Shown here piece by piece: positions 20,973 through 23,457 of a stretch of DNA of 23,457 nucleotides. Positions within the stretch are counted from its first letter, which is position 1; every line of letters starts with the position of its first letter. The position numbers and the translations under genes were made by a program. The DNA is from a virus, in the IMG/VR virus record IMGVR_UViG_3300031226_000008, positions 1-23,457 of that record, one strand, 5' to 3'. The notes under the pieces are model-generated. The model searched no databases, had not been told where the DNA came from, and saw nothing but the letters and a program-made list of their open reading frames with translations.

Positions 20973-21015
20973 TCAGTTTTGGGAGTGCCGCCGTAAAGGC
21001 GATCCCTGCATGCTT

Positions 21016-21058
21016 GGGAGGTTGCGGATCGCGAGAGGCGAGTGCCCGCAACGCTCCC
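21016..21058 (-). repeat. Intercistronic hairpin between scaffold and capsid genes
   Basis: In the minus-strand RNA, GGGAGCGTTGCGG (from 21046-21058) can pair with CCGCAACCTCCC (from 21016-21027) in an 11-pair stem with a small internal loop and 18 bases of loop. It begins five bases after the scaffold stop. No U-tract follows. With the hairpin at 19976-20014, the capsid gene is flanked by stems on both sides. Confidence 0.45.
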
Positions 21059-21063
21059 TTCTA

Positions 21064-22014
21064 TCACGCGGGCTGCGGTTCGACAAACAGCCGATTGTGC
21101 AGTTCGGTCAGTTCACGAAGTCGCAGGTCGTGCTCCGGGTGGCTGGCGTCCTTGAGCGCCACATCGTAGGTCGAGCGGAAGGATGCGATGCGGTCCTTGA
21201 TCGCCTGCGGGTCGCTGTCGGCGGGTGCGCCCGGAGGATGCGGGGATCGCTCGCCGGTCACCGCCGCCTTGGTGGCGTACAGGTACTTCACGAAGGACGG
21301 CATCCGCGCGAGGCCTGAGGTGCGGGCGCTCTCCTGAATTTCGGGTGGCATTTCGAGAAAGGCGGCGCGAGCCAGCGCCCGCCTTGCTTCGAATTCGCTG
21401 CCCCAATCGCGTTGCAGTTCGGCCTTGCCCTTGACGATGTCATGGCCGACCTGCGTGTTCTGCAAGTCCATCTGGGCTGCGTAGCGGTCGCGGTACTGGT
21501 CCACCAGCTTCTGCGCTTGGCGCTGCGACAGGCCGCTCTCGAACGCGGCACCCCGCCACCAGCCCTCCATGTTCTCGTCCCACACCATGCCGTCCGGCAG
21601 CTTGTCGGGCTTAACGAAGCTGTAGGCCTGCGGCTCCGGGGGCCTGCCGCCTGCGGTGTAGTAGCGGTCCCACGCCTCCTGATCGTTGGGGTCTTTCGGG
21701 ATCGGCACCTTCTCCTGCCCCAAGGTGCGCTCAAGGTTGACGTAGGCGCGGGCGAGGCTCTCCGGGGTGGAGTAGCGCGACAGCGACGGGTTCTCGGCCA
21801 AGTCCTTCGGCAGAGTGGCGAGGAACGCCTTGGTGGCGTCCGGGGCCAGCTTGTCGGCCACCGCACTAGATGTAGTGGCACTAGATGTAGTGGGTGGCTG
21901 GGGTGGTGACCCACTAGATGTAGTAGGTGGGGCGGCTGGCGGGGGTGCAGCGGGGGGCGGCGGTGCGCCACCGGGAGCCGGTGGTTCGGCCAGCAGTCCA
22001 TCATCCGGGGGCAT
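21064..22014 (-). CDS. Scaffolding (capsid assembly) protein
   Basis: A 316-aa acidic protein encoded between portal and capsid genes. Residues 1-50 are a disordered Pro/Ala/Thr/Ser tail with a PTTSS repeat. Residues about 85-160 ('PSLSRYSTPESLARAYVNLE', 'VPIPKDPNDQEAWDRYYTAG', 'GRPPEPQAYSF') carry the well-known start of podoviral scaffold proteins. A long helical stretch follows ('MEGWWRGAAFESGLSQRQAQ', 'KLVDQYRDRYAAQMDL') and the C-terminus is a helical capsid-binding end. It guides procapsid assembly and leaves before DNA filling. AAGGAG lies before the ATG, and the gene overlaps the stop of the 78-aa gene by 14 bases. Confidence 0.88.
   Translation of the reverse strand: MPPDDGLLAEPPAPGGAPPPPAAPPPAAPPTTSSGSPPQPPTTSSATTSSAVADKLAPDATKAFLATLPKDLAENPSLSRYSTPESLARAYVNLERTLGQEKVPIPKDPNDQEAWDRYYTAGGRPPEPQAYSFVKPDKLPDGMVWDENMEGWWRGAAFESGLSQRQAQKLVDQYRDRYAAQMDLQNTQVGHDIVKGKAELQRDWGSEFEARRALARAAFLEMPPEIQESARTSGLARMPSFVKYLYATKAAVTGERSPHPPGAPADSDPQAIKDRIASFRSTYDVALKDASHPEHDLRLRELTELHNRLFVEPQPA
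21864..21925 (-). repeat. Three copies of a palindromic CACTAGATGTAGT(G/A) unit
   Basis: Copies lie at 21864-21877, 21879-21892 and 21912-21925, with spacings of 15 and 33 bases, both multiples of three. The first two are themselves hairpins (CACTA-GATG-TAGTG). In the scaffold gene they encode TTSSA, TTSSA and TTSSG within its disordered N-terminal tail. They are AT-rich islands in very GC-rich surroundings. Confidence 0.85.
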
Positions 22015-22237
22015 CGGTGTTCTCCTTCTGTTTCGAATATCGGCGCTTGAGTTCGCGCGAGGCCATCAGCACGTCAGTCTCGCGCGAGGCGACCGCGTGC
22101 TCGCGCTGGTCGAGTTCGACCATGCGCTTCTCGATCACGCCCGCAAGGTAATCGAGGTTCGCTGCGCGGGCGAGCAGTTCGGCGGCGTGGCGGTCGAGTT
22201 CCCGCACCAGCGGCTCAAGAACTTCCCGTTCCGTCAT
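22001..22237 (-). CDS. Small coiled-coil protein between head-assembly genes
   Basis: A 78-aa protein that starts at the ATG at 22237, preceded by GGAGGgcgagg. A TTG at 22255 in the same frame is a weaker start. The sequence is a nearly continuous helix ('EREVLEPLVRELDRHAAELL', 'VIEKRMVELDQREHAVASRE', 'SRELKRRYSKQKEN') and would form a coiled coil. It overlaps the preceding gene by 23 bases and the scaffold gene by 14. I do not know the family. Its place between the Bbp19-like and scaffold genes suggests a head-assembly or packaging accessory role. Confidence 0.75.
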   Translation of the reverse strand: MTEREVLEPLVRELDRHAAELLARAANLDYLAGVIEKRMVELDQREHAVASRETDVLMASRELKRRYSKQKENTDAPG

Positions 22238-22520
22238 CCTCGCCCTCCAGTTCAAACTGCGCCAGCATGCCGCTGCGGACCCCCGGTATGTCCTTGGGGG
22301 TCATCTGCATGTAGCGCAGGATGTGGAGTACGACTTCGCGCTGCCCTTCGCAATGGGCCATTGTCAACTGCTCACCGCTAAATGTCGTGCCAAGCACGTA
22401 GTGCCGCGCGATCAGGTCGTACAGCACGCGCTTGCCTTCCTCCGATCCGAACACCACGCGGTAGTCCATCAGCCGCATGCGGTCGTCGTAGCGGATCGTG
22501 CGCTTCTTGGCGTCCGGCAT
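22215..22520 (-). CDS. Bbp19-like phage protein
   Basis: A 101-aa protein. 'YRVVFGSEEGKRVLYDLIAR' followed by 'CEGQREVVLHILRYMQM' matches my memory of the Bbp19-like phage domain, named after a Bordetella phage protein and commonly encoded beside portal genes in podoviruses. Its function is not established; it may be an accessory for head or neck assembly. The ATG abuts the stop of the portal gene (TAGATG), so it is translated by coupling without a clear Shine-Dalgarno sequence. Confidence 0.8.
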   Translation of the reverse strand: MPDAKKRTIRYDDRMRLMDYRVVFGSEEGKRVLYDLIARHYVLGTTFSGEQLTMAHCEGQREVVLHILRYMQMTPKDIPGVRSGMLAQFELEGEDDGTGSS

Positions 22521-23457
22521 CTAGGCTGCGGCCCGCTGCGCGGCACCGGGCGGCCCGATTGCTGCGGGCAGCGCCTTGCGTGCGCCGCCGACCAGCGAGC
22601 CGATGATGTCCTGAATGTTCTGCCCGCCTTGACCCGGAGGCGGACCCATCGGGGCCACGCCCTGCGCCGGACCCGGCAGTTGCGGCACCGGCATCTGCTG
22701 CGACATGCCGATGGTTTCCACGCCCTGCTTGCCTGCGGAGGCGAGGCTGTCGATGCCGGACCCGCCCTGCTGGAACGCCTTCGCCAGCATCGGGATGAAG
22801 GTCTGCATCATCTTCATCATGTTGGCCTGCTGCGTCTGCTGCTCCTGATGGTCATCCGACTTGAGCAGTGCGTCGTCCACGCCGAACCAGTCGAACAGCG
22901 CGGGCGTGATCTTGGCAACGTCAATCGGGCCGAACAGTTGCTGCGCGATTTCCGGCCCCAACTTGGCGAGCGGCTCCAGCGTTGCGATCACCTGCTGGAA
23001 CCCTTGCGCGATCTGCGACTTCTGGGCGCGAGCGAGCGGCGACGAATACTCGATGCGCATGTCGGCGTTCTGGATTTCCTCAGGCGGCTGCTCGAAAGCG
23101 CCCTGCCGGTTCATGATGCCGAACACCCGCTCGACCAGCGGGTTGAGGAACTCGTTCTCAAGGCGTCCAAGCACCGGGCCGAGCAGGCGCATGCGCTCCG
23201 TCTGCCGCTGGATAACTTCGGTCGCCGTCATCTTGAAGTCGCCAACGAACTGCACCTGATCCACGAACATGGTGGTGCGGATCGCGTTGTCGAGTTGCTG
23301 GATGTACTCTGCGGCGTAAGGGAGCGACGATGACGTGGGCATCTGGCCGATTTCGGCCTTGTTGCGCAGATACGTGAGCGACCCTGCGTACTGGCGAACC
23401 GGCCCGATCAGGTTCTCGTGCGGGACCGTGAGCGGCGGATCGACTGCCTTCTCTGCT
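22521..23457 (-). CDS. Portal (head-tail connector) protein, N-terminus cut by window edge
   Basis: The reading frame is open to the right edge, so only the C-terminal 311 residues are visible. They begin 'AEKAVDPPLTVPHENLIGPV' and continue through 'VGDFKMTATEVIQRQTERMR' and 'LLGPVLGRLENEFLNPLVER', the typical wing/stem part of T7-type head-tail connectors. The C-terminal 80 residues are Gln-, Gly- and Pro-rich and probably disordered. The ATG at 23342 is internal, because conserved portal sequence precedes it. The portal forms the dodecameric ring through which DNA is packaged and leaves. The terminase genes probably lie further right, outside the window. Confidence 0.9.
   Translation of the reverse strand, partial: AEKAVDPPLTVPHENLIGPVRQYAGSLTYLRNKAEIGQMPTSSSLPYAAEYIQQLDNAIRTTMFVDQVQFVGDFKMTATEVIQRQTERMRLLGPVLGRLENEFLNPLVERVFGIMNRQGAFEQPPEEIQNADMRIEYSSPLARAQKSQIAQGFQQVIATLEPLAKLGPEIAQQLFGPIDVAKITPALFDWFGVDDALLKSDDHQEQQTQQANMMKMMQTFIPMLAKAFQQGGSGIDSLASAGKQGVETIGMSQQMPVPQLPGPAQGVAPMGPPPGQGGQNIQDIIGSLVGGARKALPAAIGPPGAAQRAAA

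Noticed and set aside
22238-22255. TTG start at 22255 for the small coiled-coil gene
   Set aside because: The ATG at 22237 has GGAGG at the right distance; TTG has no such support.
22521-23342. Portal gene starting at the ATG at 23342
   Set aside because: The frame continues upstream with portal-like sequence (EKAVDPPL...) to the window edge, so this ATG is internal.
1-23457. tRNA genes, integrase, attachment sites or insertion sequences
   Set aside because: I looked for TPsiC-like arms, CCA ends, terminal inverted repeats and recombinase motifs and saw none that I could support.

Overview
This window is one continuous piece of a GC-rich tailed-phage genome, either a free phage or a prophage. 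The late genes follow the order typical of short-tailed (podovirus-type) phages: portal, scaffold, major capsid protein, tail tubular protein A, tail tubular protein B (nozzle), three internal/ejection virion proteins, tail fibre, second receptor-binding-type protein, and a lysis-type cluster. No host gene, tRNA, integrase or insertion sequence is visible. The host cannot be named from the window. The very high GC content and the look of several small proteins suggest an alpha- or betaproteobacterial host, but this is weak inference.

Layout. Positions 1-1841 hold a tight plus-strand run of small accessory/early-type genes: a DUF1367-like protein cut by the left edge, a 60-aa unknown, a DUF7694-like protein, an HNH-type protein, a 70-aa unknown and a coiled-coil protein. 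Positions 1842-2462 hold a separate unit: an AT-richer leader with an extended -10 box, two inverted repeats, one basic coiled-coil gene, and a strong rho-independent terminator with a UCCG tetraloop. From 2489 to the right edge everything is on the minus strand and is transcribed leftwards. It starts with the portal gene (cut by the right edge) and ends with membrane and exported small proteins at 2489-3686. The two transcription directions converge at the terminator near 2437-2462.

How the genes work together. Portal, scaffold and capsid build the procapsid. Tubular proteins A and B build the tail. The 171-, 1202- and 1510-aa proteins occupy the positions of the T7 gp14/gp15/gp16 ejectosome proteins. 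The 1202-aa protein carries two peptidoglycan-hydrolase signatures, a transglycosylase-like one and an M15 peptidase-like one. The 494- and 811-aa proteins form the fibre or adhesin. The last four genes look like a lysis region: a TM/coiled-coil protein, an RlpA-like double-psi beta-barrel protein, an exported protein and a two-TM protein. No conventional endolysin is seen in the window. Minus-strand genes are mostly coupled by TAAATG, TAGATG, TGATG or ATGA junctions.

The most striking finding is a RelA/SpoT-type nucleotidyltransferase domain inside the 1510-aa ejection protein, at about residues 425-585. The residues expected for ppGpp synthetase catalysis appear to be present with near-canonical spacing. 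If active, this phage would carry an alarmone-type (or tRNA-modifying) enzyme in its particle and deliver it with the DNA.
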